This document shows, piece by piece, positions 26,402-34,900 of a stretch of DNA of 64,000 nucleotides. Each line of letters starts with the position of its first letter. The stretch's first letter is position 1. Location of the stretch: positions 1 to 64,000 of the forward strand of contig JAJDCD010000005.1 of the NCBI GenBank assembly GCA_029261035.1, in the 5' to 3' direction. The translations under genes and the position numbers were made by a program. The stretch is from Candidatus Omnitrophota bacterium (GTDB taxonomy: Bacteria; Omnitrophota; Omnitrophia; Omnitrophales; JACROU01). A model generated the notes under the pieces. It saw only the letters and a program-made list of their open reading frames with translations. It did no database searches and was not told where the DNA came from.

Positions 26402-27361
26402 TTAATAGATGAAAAAGATTAAAGTGACGATGTAGGTGATGTAGCCTAGGAGAAGGACGATGCCTTCTTTTCTGTCGTAGGTTCTGTTGGTGATTCCTAA
26501 TACAAAAAGAAGAACGGTTAATGCTATTACTGATGGTAGAGTAAACTGTATGGTTTCTGTATCAATAGGTAAGGGGTTAACGAGTCCTGCGGCACCTAAA
26601 ACCCAGAGTAGATTTAATGTATTGGCCCCGATGACGTTGCCTAAGGCGATGTCGCTGTGACCTTTTTTAGCTGCAATGATTGCAGTGAAGAGTTCGGGTA
26701 GTGAAGTTCCTATAGCTATTAGCGTTAATCCTACAAGAATAGGTGGCGCTCCTAAAGCGTGAGCTATAGCTATTCCGGAATTAAGGAGTCCGAATCGGGC
26801 TAAAAGAACGGTTCCTAATCCTCCGATTAAGAAAAAAAATGCCCCATTTCTTAGGAGGTGTTTTTTGTCTTCAGGTTTTGCTTCTTCATTCTTCTCGATA
26901 GAAACCTTACCTTTAATTCCAATATAAAAATTAACACCTAGAAAAGCAACTAAAAGAATAATTAGAAATATGGATTCAAACTTTGTGATGATTCCATCAT
27001 ATGTAAAGAAGGCCATCAAGAGAGATATGAGTAATAAAAATGTAATTTTGTAGAGAAAGTCTTCTTTTTCAGCGACAATTTTTTTAATAAGCACGCCCAC
27101 AGCAAAAACAAGACCAATGTTACAGATGCAAGAGCCTAGAGCATTTCCTACAGCAACTCCAGGTTCTCCTATATAGCTTGAGAAAACAGAAACAATAAAT
27201 TCGGGGGCGGTGGTCATGATGCTGACTAAGGTTAAGGCAATGAAGACTTTAGGTAACCTTAAAGCAGAAGCGATGTCTACAGTTCCGCGAACAAACCAAT
27301 CTGTCGTTTTAAAGATTAAAAGTCCGGAACCAGCAAGAATGAGTATATTAATGATTAACAT
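26402..27361 (-). CDS. CaCA-family cation/calcium exchanger
   Basis: 319 residues from the ATG at 27361. The frame is open up to 27442, but that start would overlap the divergent gene and adds a non-family extension; no clear ribosome-binding site decides. Two alpha-repeats of the family are evident: ALTLVSIMTTAPEFIVSVFS with GVAVGNALGSCICNIGL, and GLTLIAIGTSLPELFTAI with DIALGNVIGANTLNLL; the acidic Glu in each repeat binds the cation. About ten helices, split by a charged cytoplasmic loop (KNEEAKPEDKKH). Expected function: Na+(or H+)/Ca2+ antiport at the inner membrane. Confidence 0.9.
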   Translation of the reverse strand: MLIINILILAGSGLLIFKTTDWFVRGTVDIASALRLPKVFIALTLVSIMTTAPEFIVSVFSSYIGEPGVAVGNALGSCICNIGLVFAVGVLIKKIVAEKEDFLYKITFLLLISLLMAFFTYDGIITKFESIFLIILLVAFLGVNFYIGIKGKVSIEKNEEAKPEDKKHLLRNGAFFFLIGGLGTVLLARFGLLNSGIAIAHALGAPPILVGLTLIAIGTSLPELFTAIIAAKKGHSDIALGNVIGANTLNLLWVLGAAGLVNPLPIDTETIQFTLPSVIALTVLLFVLGITNRTYDRKEGIVLLLGYITYIVTLIFFIY

Positions 27362-27436
27362 ATGTCGTATAATAGAAAACCATTTGAGGATAGTCAAATG
27401 ATTCATGAAGTGTGCAATGAAAAAAAGGAGTAAGGA

Positions 27437-28201
27437 ATGCAAAAATATATAATTTTAGTTTTATTTACATTTTTAATTGCGGGATGTTCTCAACAATCGG
27501 ATGTATCCGATATTGATCTTAAAGTTGAAGAGTCTGTGGGCGATGAGATTTCTTTGGATATAGAGACGGGAAGTGTCTCTGGGAAAGTTTTATTTACAGG
27601 GACTGTACCTGAAAGAATAAAGCTTCCTTATAAGGGGAATCCGGAATGTGTTGCTGTGGCTCACGGAGAAATTCTGTCTGAAACGTTATTAGTGAATGAC
27701 GGAGGCCTTCAAAATGCATTTATATATATTAAAGAAGGATTGGATGAGGATTTTGAGTTTAAAGCACCATCGACTCCTGTAGATGTAAACAATGTAGGAT
27801 GTATTTATGTGCCGCATGTGGTTGGAGCCCAGGTGAATCAGCCTATTCAATTAACAAATAGCGACCCTACATTTCATAATATTCATGCCTTTGCTAAGGA
27901 GCAGTCCGGGTGGAATTTAGGGCTTCCTTTTCAGGGGATGAAGCAAACGAAGAAATTTGCTAAACCTGAGGTCATGGTGAAGTTGAAGTGTGATTTGCAT
28001 CCGTGGATGATTGGGTATATTGGAATTGTGGAGCATCCTTTTTTTACTGTTAGTGGAGAGGATGGGAGTTTTTCTATTCCGAATATTCCTGCGGGGGATT
28101 ATGTTTTTGGGGTTTGGCATGAGAAGTTGGGGGAGAAAGAAATAGAGGTTTCTGTAGGAGCGAATCAGACGGCTGAATTAAATGTGAGTTATTCTGGATA
28201 G
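27437..28201 (+). CDS. Lipoprotein with cupredoxin-like copper site and beta-sandwich tail
   Basis: 254 residues. Lipobox FLIAGC (Cys17) after a short hydrophobic segment. GSVSGKVLFTG begins a beta-sandwich; LTNSDPTFHNIHAF then carries a His, and KLKCDLHPWMIGYIGIVEHPFF has the C-x2-H-x2-M arrangement of a type I copper site. The last ~60 residues (GSFSIPNIPAGDYVFGVWHE) look like a carboxypeptidase-regulatory-like domain. The combination resembles periplasmic plastocyanin/methylamine-utilisation-type proteins, so an electron-transfer or copper-binding lipoprotein is proposed. It is divergent from the CaCA gene. The redox partner is unknown. Confidence 0.75.
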   Translation: MQKYIILVLFTFLIAGCSQQSDVSDIDLKVEESVGDEISLDIETGSVSGKVLFTGTVPERIKLPYKGNPECVAVAHGEILSETLLVNDGGLQNAFIYIKEGLDEDFEFKAPSTPVDVNNVGCIYVPHVVGAQVNQPIQLTNSDPTFHNIHAFAKEQSGWNLGLPFQGMKQTKKFAKPEVMVKLKCDLHPWMIGYIGIVEHPFFTVSGEDGSFSIPNIPAGDYVFGVWHEKLGEKEIEVSVGANQTAELNVSYSG

Positions 28202-28212
28202 GGTGATTAGTC

Positions 28213-28289
28213 GACAAAAGAACGTTTCCTCCGCTCAGACATGCTCGGCCTTTGGCCTGCGCAACTCGCTTCGGAAATGTTCTTTTGTC
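28213..28289. terminator. Long inverted repeat after the lipoprotein gene
   Basis: GACAAAAGAACGTTTCC (28213-28229) pairs with GGAAATGTTCTTTTGTC (28273-28289) with a single G-U. The ~43-base interior contains CTCGGCC/GGCCTGCG and is GC-rich, unlike its surroundings. With the two hairpins that follow and a dispersed repeat it fills the 397-base gap between convergent genes; no gene is visible in that gap. Confidence 0.65.
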
Positions 28290-28326
28290 TTTTAAGTTAT
28301 TTCTTTGAGGGGTGTGTAAAAGAGGT

Positions 28327-28359
28327 AAAGCATTAGGTACATTGAGTACCTAGTGCTTT
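28327..28359. terminator. Second hairpin in the convergent gap
   Basis: AAAGCATTAGGTAC (28327-28340), loop ATTGA, then GTACCTAGTGCTTT: 14 pairs with one G-U. The short A and T flanks would allow termination in either direction, although the T-run is weak. Confidence 0.55.
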
Positions 28360-28418
28360 AATTCGTAATGTGATCGTCACATGTATGCCAATCCGTTGGT
28401 GATAAAACAATAGAAATG

Positions 28419-28461
28419 AAAAAAGGGTGACGGTCACTTTGTTTGACTGTCACCCTTTTTT
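28419..28461. terminator. Strong bidirectional intrinsic terminator
   Basis: AAAAAAGGGTGACGGTCA (28419-28436) pairs with TGACTGTCACCCTTTTTT (28444-28461) over 18 positions with one G-U and a 7-base loop. A-run on one side and T-run on the other suit both convergent transcripts. Confidence 0.85.
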
Positions 28462-28506
28462 ATTGGTGCTAATTAAATTGTTTTCTGAAAAGAAAGAACA
28501 AAGACA

Positions 28507-28535
28507 CTGGATCCCGGATCAAGTCCGGGATGACA
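28507..28535. repeat. Dispersed palindrome, inverted orientation
   Basis: CTGGATCCCGGATCAAGTCC continues GGGATGACA, the reverse-orientation form of the TGTCATCCC family seen at 8156, 20169 and 57493. Confidence 0.75.
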
Positions 28536-28598
28536 ATGTTTTTTTAAAGGCAAGGGATGCTTTTCCTATCTGCTCCGCGCTAAACGCTATCCGCTAAT

Positions 28599-29222
28599 CT
28601 ATACTGCGGTTTTAACTTTTCCGCCGTAGCCGATTAGGCATTTGGCGATGACGACACCGACGACAAACATGATGGCTACCATAATCCAACTGAAAGATGG
28701 GAAGTGGCTTGCTGCTCCCATGCAGAAAAGCATTGGAATAGAAAAAATGGTATTTACTTTAGAAGCAAAAGCTGCTTTCTTTGCTAAGCCAGCCATTTCT
28801 TCTGGAGCTTCTCCGGCTTTGATCCAGTTAATAATTTTCTTTTGAGCTGGCCAGATAATGAACCAAACATTAAACCACATGATGGTTCCTAAGAGTCCAC
28901 CTAAGCTGATCCAATAGCCCCAAGTAGAATTGAAAAGTCCACCAACACCATTAAGGCCAGCATCTGTAGCGATAAAAATTTTCCATATAACATATCCGAG
29001 ACCGGATAACCAAGTGACCATAGCGCCCCAACGAAACCACCATAAGGCTCTTGGCATTAGCTCTGGTACGACCTTTTTCTTTGCGTCTGCATCTAGAGTT
29101 TTAGCGAAATGAACATTGATGAAATTAAAAAAGTAAAGAAGTCCAATCCATGTGATTCCAGCAATGTAATGAATCCAACGGAATATAAATAATGTAATCG
29201 TGTTTGAATCTAATGTTTCCAT
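28599..29222 (-). CDS. Urate_ox_N (PuuD-like) family membrane protein
   Basis: 207 residues, four to five hydrophobic helices. The N-terminal half matches the membrane domain described from PuuD-type urate hydroxylases: FRWIHYIAGITWIGLLYFFNF, VPELMPRALWWFRWGAMVTW, GGLLGTIMWFNVWFIIWPAQ. PuuD proteins carry an additional C-terminal cytochrome-c domain with C-x-x-C-H; none is present here, so the protein is the membrane part only, as seen in many other bacteria. Urate oxidation is therefore not established; a haem-containing membrane protein is possible given the conserved His and Trp residues. GGAGG lies upstream of the start. Confidence 0.75.
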   Translation of the reverse strand: METLDSNTITLFIFRWIHYIAGITWIGLLYFFNFINVHFAKTLDADAKKKVVPELMPRALWWFRWGAMVTWLSGLGYVIWKIFIATDAGLNGVGGLFNSTWGYWISLGGLLGTIMWFNVWFIIWPAQKKIINWIKAGEAPEEMAGLAKKAAFASKVNTIFSIPMLFCMGAASHFPSFSWIMVAIMFVVGVVIAKCLIGYGGKVKTAV

Positions 29223-29339
29223 AATTCCTCCTTGTTAAGTATCGAAAACTGACAGTATAATAGCAGAATTTCGCTGAGGACGGAAGTTAGAAAGCGAATG
29301 ACAGATTTTCCCTTCTCCAACTTCTAAATGAGTGTCCAC

Positions 29340-29370
29340 AGGGGACAGTCAACTAAAGGGATAGTCCCCT
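29340..29370. repeat. GGGGAC/GTCCCC inverted repeat upstream of otsA
   Basis: AGGGGAC (29340-29346) and GTCCCCT (29364-29370) pair over 7 bases. The wording GGGACAGTC is related to the terminator at 45914-45952. Located about 45 bases upstream of the otsA start, before GGGAGG. Confidence 0.5.
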
Positions 29371-29416
29371 TGAGGGTTGTGCTAAAATAGAGGGCTTAAT
29401 TGGGAGGCTTTATATT

Positions 29417-30898
29417 ATGTGGGACAAAACACAGCTAAAAGAGACTATTCAAACGCAGATGGGTGACTATAAGCTCATTATTGCTTCAAATCGCCAGCCT
29501 TACAGTCATATTAAAAAAGGAAGTGAGATCATATGTCAGCGTCAGCCAGGAGGTTTAGTTACTGCTTTGACCCCTGTTATGGAGACTGTTAATGGGACTT
29601 GGATTGGAACAGGAACCAGCCCTTACGATAAAGAAGTTGTAGACTCTGATAATAAAATTCAGCTTCCTCCGGATAACCCCTCCTTTTCTCTTAAGCGCAT
29701 TTTTTTATCTAAGCAAGAGATGGATGGTTTTTATTACGGCTATTCCAATGAAGGTATGTGGCCGTTGTCGCATATCGCTTATGAGCGTCCTACATTTACC
29801 GCAGAGGATTGGGAATATTATCAAAAAGTAAATAAGAGGTATGCCGAAGCTATTTTGGAAGAAGTGGGAAAAGAGAAAGCTTTTGTTTGGATACAAGATT
29901 TCCACTTGATGTTGGTGGCTAAGTATTTAAGAGAATCAGATAATCCTAACATCATCACATCTTTGTTTTGGCATATCCCATGGCCTAATCCGGAAGTGTT
30001 TGGTATTTGCCCTCAAAAAAATGAATTATTGGAAGGGTTGCTCGCGCATGATTTATTGGGGTTTCAGGTTAAATCGCATTGTGATAATTTTTTTCAGTCT
30101 GTAGAGTCTTCGTTAGAAAGTCGTATTGATAGAGAACAAAATGTGGTAACGCATACGAAGCGTGAAACTATTGTGAAGCCGTTTCCGATTTCAATTGATT
30201 TCGAACAAATATCTAAAGAAGCAGAAAGTAAAGATATTGAAGAAAGAATGGAGCAGTTAAGAGAAGAGTATAATTTAAAAGGGAAAAAAGTTATCTTCGG
30301 AATCGATCGTATTGATTACACCAAAGGTATTCCAGATAAATTAAGAGCGATTGATCGGTTTATTGAAAAACGTCCAGAATATAGAGAGAAGTTTGTATTT
30401 ATACAATTAGGTCAGGTCAGTCGTATCCAAGTGCCCCGATATAAGGCGTTAAACGATGAGATAAACTCGTTGGTTGTGGATATTAATTGGAAACACTCTC
30501 AAGGGTCTTGGGCCCCTATTGTTTTTACGAGTGAATATGTTCAATATCAAGATATTCTAGCTTTGTATCGCCTTGCAGATATTTGTATTGTGAGTTCCCT
30601 GCATGATGGAATGAACCTTGTAGCCAAGGAGTATGTGGCAACACGGTCTGATTTAGATGGCGTATTGCTTTTATCCCAATTTACGGGAGCCGCTAGAGAG
30701 CTTAGTGATGCGATCATTATTAACCCTTATGATCCAGAATCTTTTGCAGGTGCTATTGCTCAGGGGTTGGCGATGCTTCCGGAAGAGAAAGAAAAAAGAA
30801 TGAAAAAAATGAGAGATATTGTTGAGAATAACAATATTTATCGATGGGCAGGCCGAGTTTTGTCAAAGTTATTAAACCTTGAATTTGATGAAGAGTAA
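29417..30898 (+). CDS. otsA: Trehalose-6-phosphate synthase (GT20 family)
   Basis: 493 residues. GT-B glycosyltransferase of family GT20: N-terminal IIASNRQPYSH and QPGGLVTALTPV (nucleotide-sugar and acceptor loop), WIQDFHLMLVAKYLRE, FWHIPWPNPEVFGICP, HDLLGFQVKSHCDNF, FGIDRIDYTKGIPDKLRA, and VSSLHDGMNLVAKEYVATR near the C-terminus. It makes trehalose 6-phosphate from a nucleotide-glucose and glucose 6-phosphate. GGGAGG precedes the ATG. The following otsB overlaps or abuts its stop, so the two are one operon for trehalose, an osmoprotectant and reserve. Glucosylglycerol-phosphate synthase belongs to the same family and cannot be fully excluded. Confidence 0.92.
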   Translation: MWDKTQLKETIQTQMGDYKLIIASNRQPYSHIKKGSEIICQRQPGGLVTALTPVMETVNGTWIGTGTSPYDKEVVDSDNKIQLPPDNPSFSLKRIFLSKQEMDGFYYGYSNEGMWPLSHIAYERPTFTAEDWEYYQKVNKRYAEAILEEVGKEKAFVWIQDFHLMLVAKYLRESDNPNIITSLFWHIPWPNPEVFGICPQKNELLEGLLAHDLLGFQVKSHCDNFFQSVESSLESRIDREQNVVTHTKRETIVKPFPISIDFEQISKEAESKDIEERMEQLREEYNLKGKKVIFGIDRIDYTKGIPDKLRAIDRFIEKRPEYREKFVFIQLGQVSRIQVPRYKALNDEINSLVVDINWKHSQGSWAPIVFTSEYVQYQDILALYRLADICIVSSLHDGMNLVAKEYVATRSDLDGVLLLSQFTGAARELSDAIIINPYDPESFAGAIAQGLAMLPEEKEKRMKKMRDIVENNNIYRWAGRVLSKLLNLEFDEE

Positions 30899-30899
30899 A

Positions 30900-31694
30900 A
30901 TGAAGCATTTATTTGATTCTTGGAGCGCTCTCAAATCAACGATCAGGAAAAAAGAAGTTATTTTATTTTTAGATTATGATGGCACTTTAACTCCTATCGT
31001 TTCCCACCCTCGACTTGCTGTTTTGAGTCCCAAAATTCGCAGTGTCATAAACAAGTTAAATAAACAATTACCTTTTGGCGTCACGATCGTAAGCGGGCGA
31101 TCTTTGTCTGAAATTAAAAGAAAAGTAAATTTAAAAGAATTGTCTTACGTCGGGAATCATGGTTATGAAATGCAAACCCCATATTTGAAATATATACACC
31201 CAGAAGCTTTAAAGTTTATAGCTTCTGCCAAAAAAATTCAGAATCAATTAAAACAGGCTTTGAAAAAATATAAGGGAATTTTTGTTGAAGATAAAACAAT
31301 GACTCTCAGTGTTCATTATAGAAATGTTGCTTTGAGCGAAGTTGCTTCGTTGAAGAAAGCTTTTTTGAAGGCAATGCAACCTTATATAAAACAAAGGATG
31401 GTGCGTTTGACACATGGAAAAAAAGTTTGGGAGATTCGTCCTCCTGTATCTTGGGGGAAGGGGAAGTCGGTTCAGTGGCTATTGACTTCTTTGGGGGTCT
31501 CAGACAATAAAAATGCTCTACCTATTTTTATAGGAGATGATAAGACAGATGAAGATGCGTTTAAAGTATTGAAGAAAAAAGGAATAGGAATTAAGATTTG
31601 TAGCGAAAAAGACCCCTCCAGTGCAGCACGATACTATTTGAAAGATACTCGTGAAGTTTTGACTTTTTTAAACCGCCTTCTTAAGAGCTTATAA
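30900..31694 (+). CDS. otsB: Trehalose-6-phosphate phosphatase
   Basis: 264 residues from the ATG at 30900, one base after the otsA stop and preceded by GAAGAG; an in-frame ATG at 30888 would overlap otsA by 11 bases and is the alternative. HAD-superfamily motifs: LFLDYDGTLTPIV (nucleophile and acid/base Asp), TIVSGRSLSEI, and the metal-binding IGDDKTDEDAFKVL; GNHGYEMQ belongs to the cap region. It dephosphorylates trehalose 6-phosphate to trehalose. No signal peptide. Confident. Confidence 0.94.
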   Translation: MKHLFDSWSALKSTIRKKEVILFLDYDGTLTPIVSHPRLAVLSPKIRSVINKLNKQLPFGVTIVSGRSLSEIKRKVNLKELSYVGNHGYEMQTPYLKYIHPEALKFIASAKKIQNQLKQALKKYKGIFVEDKTMTLSVHYRNVALSEVASLKKAFLKAMQPYIKQRMVRLTHGKKVWEIRPPVSWGKGKSVQWLLTSLGVSDNKNALPIFIGDDKTDEDAFKVLKKKGIGIKICSEKDPSSAARYYLKDTREVLTFLNRLLKSL

Positions 31695-31882
31695 TAAAGA
31701 ACGTTCTTCAATAGAAACTAAAGACTTAAAACATCAAAAGCTTTTAAGTATTTAACCTCTTTAAACATTTCCGTATCTCTATTAATAGCAATAAGTTAAA
31801 TTCTTTTAATGCTCTTTTCCTCCTGCAATTCGCAATCCTCTGAACTTCGTGTTACTCTTTTATAAAGTCCAAAAATGGTATG

Positions 31883-31931
31883 GGGGCTCTCTGTATGACT
31901 AGCTAGGCAGCAGGCTTATGGAGACGTTTAA
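31883..31931 (+). promoter_or_regulatory. Structured leader (copy 1) covering the ribosome-binding site of the 2538-residue gene
   Basis: CTCTGTATG (31889-31897) can pair with CTTATGGAG (31915-31923) with one mismatch and two G-U pairs, closing a 17-base loop, ACTAGCTAGGCAGCAGG. The 3' arm contains GGAG, the ribosome-binding site of the ATG at 31931. The loop is almost identical in sequence and exactly equal in length to that at 46116-46132, while the stem sequences differ and still pair. GGGCTC lies just 5' of both stems. Confidence 0.65.
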
Positions 31932-34900
31932 TGAGATATGAAAAATACCATTCAACTCAAAAGCTCTTTTCAGTTCACTCTTTAGGTGAAAAAGTTGGAA
32001 GTAGTTTTTTAATTATTTTCTTCTTGCTGAGCACTCTTTTTGTTTCTCCTGAATCTCTTTTAGCAGAAACAGTTACCCATCAAAAACCTTCAGTATATTC
32101 TATTTCTCAAGTAAATCAAATTCATATTCCAAAAGAGTTTGGTATCGTTGAAGAAGTTTATCATTCATCTTCTCCAGCTAAAAACAATCCTATGATTGTT
32201 TATTTACAAGATGCTCACTGTATCTATGAGGCCCAATCAAATATTCGAAAAATAATAGACACTCTTCAAAAGAAAAATGGATTACGGCTTATTGCTTTGG
32301 AAGGCGGTGAGGGAGGATTGGACACAGACCTTTTTCGATCTTTTCCTGTTCAAGCAGTAAAAGAGAAAGTGATCGATGATTATGTTCGGAGGGGGGAATT
32401 GTCAGGAGCGGAGTATGCAGCAATTGTAAATGAAAAGTCTTCGGATTATTGGGGCATTGAGGACATGGTTGTTTATTACGAAAATAAAAATGCTTTTCTA
32501 GAATCAATTGACGATAAAAAACGAATCGATCTAAAATTAGATGATTTAGATCGTTGGTTAAAAAAGAAAAAAGATGAAATCTATAGTAATCCCCTTAAAG
32601 ATAATTTTAAAGAGTATGAAGCATACGAGAAAGAATATATTACATTACTCGATTACTTAAACTATTTAAAAGAGCAATGGATACAAGCGGGTAAATCGCT
32701 GACGGAATTTGCAAGTATCCAGACGTTGTTGGAAGCGATTAATCGAGAGAAGCAAATGGACTTCACTCAAGTTCAAAGTGAGGCGGTTAGGCTAGAAAAA
32801 GTTTTAGAACGACGCTATAAAAGTGAAATACGTTCTGGTTCAACGACGTCTAAAGTAAGCTTTCAAGATTTAGAAGCTCGAAGGTCCCTGTTTGGAGAAG
32901 GTAAGTCTCAAAAAGATCAATTTTACCCTTGGATTTGGGCGCGTGTTATAGAAGAGGATTTAGTTGCAGAAGATAGCTCTAATGATAGTTACCCCCATTT
33001 TCTTTCCTATATTAAACACTTACAGGAACTGGAAAATATAAAAGGCGAAAGTCTCTTTAATGAATTAGAGAAAATGAACCAAGGAATAAAAGATTCTTTA
33101 TTTCAAAATGAAGAACAAAGAACCTTGGATCAGCTTTTTTATAACTTAAAGATACTCCGTAATCTTTCTAAGTTAGAACTCACTCGAGAAGAGCTGGAGT
33201 ATTATCATAAGAATCGTGAGAGTTTGTCAGAGAAGAGTTTTTGGGATTTTATGGGAAGAGAATTGGGTCGGTTAGAATTGGATGATTTGTTCAAATCTCA
33301 TGAACGTTTTTATGAAGCGGCAATCAAAAGAGATCGTATTTTGTATCAAAACCTTATGGATTTGTTGAAAGAAAAGAAACAAGATTTTGCGATGGTGGTT
33401 ACGGGAGGGTTTCATACGGATGGTATTAAGGAACGCCTTAAAGCCAAAGGTTTTTCTTATATGGTTGTAACACCGCGCATCACCCAATTTGACGAAGAAA
33501 CTCCGTATTGGGATGTGATGCAAGGAAATGTTTCTTATGCGAAGTATAAAAAGACATTTACTTTAGCGCCAGAGTTAGCATTGCAGGTTTATAACGAAGC
33601 TATTGAAGCCGCGATTGTGGATTCCTTTGTTAGCGCAATAGAAGCAGATTTGCCTGAAGTTTTAAATTCATGGAGAGATAATGTCTTAACACAAGATTTA
33701 GATAGAGAAGTTGCAGCACAATACACAACAACGATTGATCGTTTGATTGACAGGCTTGTTTTAGGGTTAGAACAAACTCAAATTAACCCAGAGCTTATTC
33801 AAGGTGTGTCGGAAACTCTCCGGCTTTATTTGCAAGGTGAACGAGATGCCGTTGTCCAAAAAGTGGATCAGCTTCAAGCAAGAATTTTACAGCTCCAAAC
33901 TCAAAAAGTGGTTTCAAAAGCAGCGGTCAGTGCTGAGCTGGGTTCTTCATTTCCCGAATTTGCGTTACAAGAAGGAGTTTTTCAAGCTAGTTCTTTGGGA
34001 GCAATCGTTACAATTTCTGAAGCAAATCTATCTTCTTTTAATCGACTCCTAGACTTCGTTGATGCAGAAAGCATTAGGGATTTTTTAATTAATACAATTA
34101 GTTCTGTTGATGTAGAGTCTCAATTAGAGATGCTTGAACGGCTGTTGACACGTAATTCGGGTGAAAATGTCAAAATCGGTATTCCGATGACTCTCGCTGT
34201 AGAGCAGATGGTGGCTGTATATCAATTAAAAATAGGGGATGACTTAGGGGGTAAACGAAATCGGGATTTGGTTAAAATATCAAAATTGGAAATGGCAAAG
34301 AATTTATTGAAACAAATTAAACAAACAAAAGATAGTGGAAAACCTCTTTCTGCAGAGGGTCTTGAGTTAATGACAGGACTCTTTAATATGCTTCAACCGA
34401 TGTTCGATCGAACCGGGGCAAATTTAGAGTCAATGACCAATGTTTTGATTCGTAGAGATGATAGCGGAGTAGCTCCATTTCTGTCAGATAATGAGGCTGT
34501 GTTCATTATTGATCATATTTATCCAATCAGTTTTATCAATAAAAAGGACCCAACATATTTACTTGGGGATGCTTTAATTGCAGCGCAAAAAGCTGCGTTG
34601 ATAGGACTTAAAAACCGGTATCAGTATGAAGTGGATGTCTCTTCGAAGCGAGGTGTTGTTTTTGGGATTCAGCAAGCACTTCTAGAACAATTTCATACAG
34701 ACTACTTGGCTTTAGTTCAAGAAAACTTGAACAAAACAGCAGAAACTAATTCGAAATTAAAGGTGATATTAGATCAAAACCCTTCTCTCCTTAGTGATAG
34801 AGAGCTTTTTGGAGAGGGGAAAATTCGTGCAAAATACGCTTATAAAACGGGAGCTCAGATTAATGAATTGATTCCTACGTTAGGTCTTGGAATTCAATCT

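Noticed and set aside
27362-27442. 27-codon N-terminal extension of the CaCA exchanger
   Set aside because: It would overlap the divergent lipoprotein gene and lacks a ribosome-binding site; the family begins near the ATG at 27361.
28599-29222. Complete urate hydroxylase (PuuD)
   Set aside because: Only the membrane domain is present; the cytochrome-c part with C-x-x-C-H is missing.
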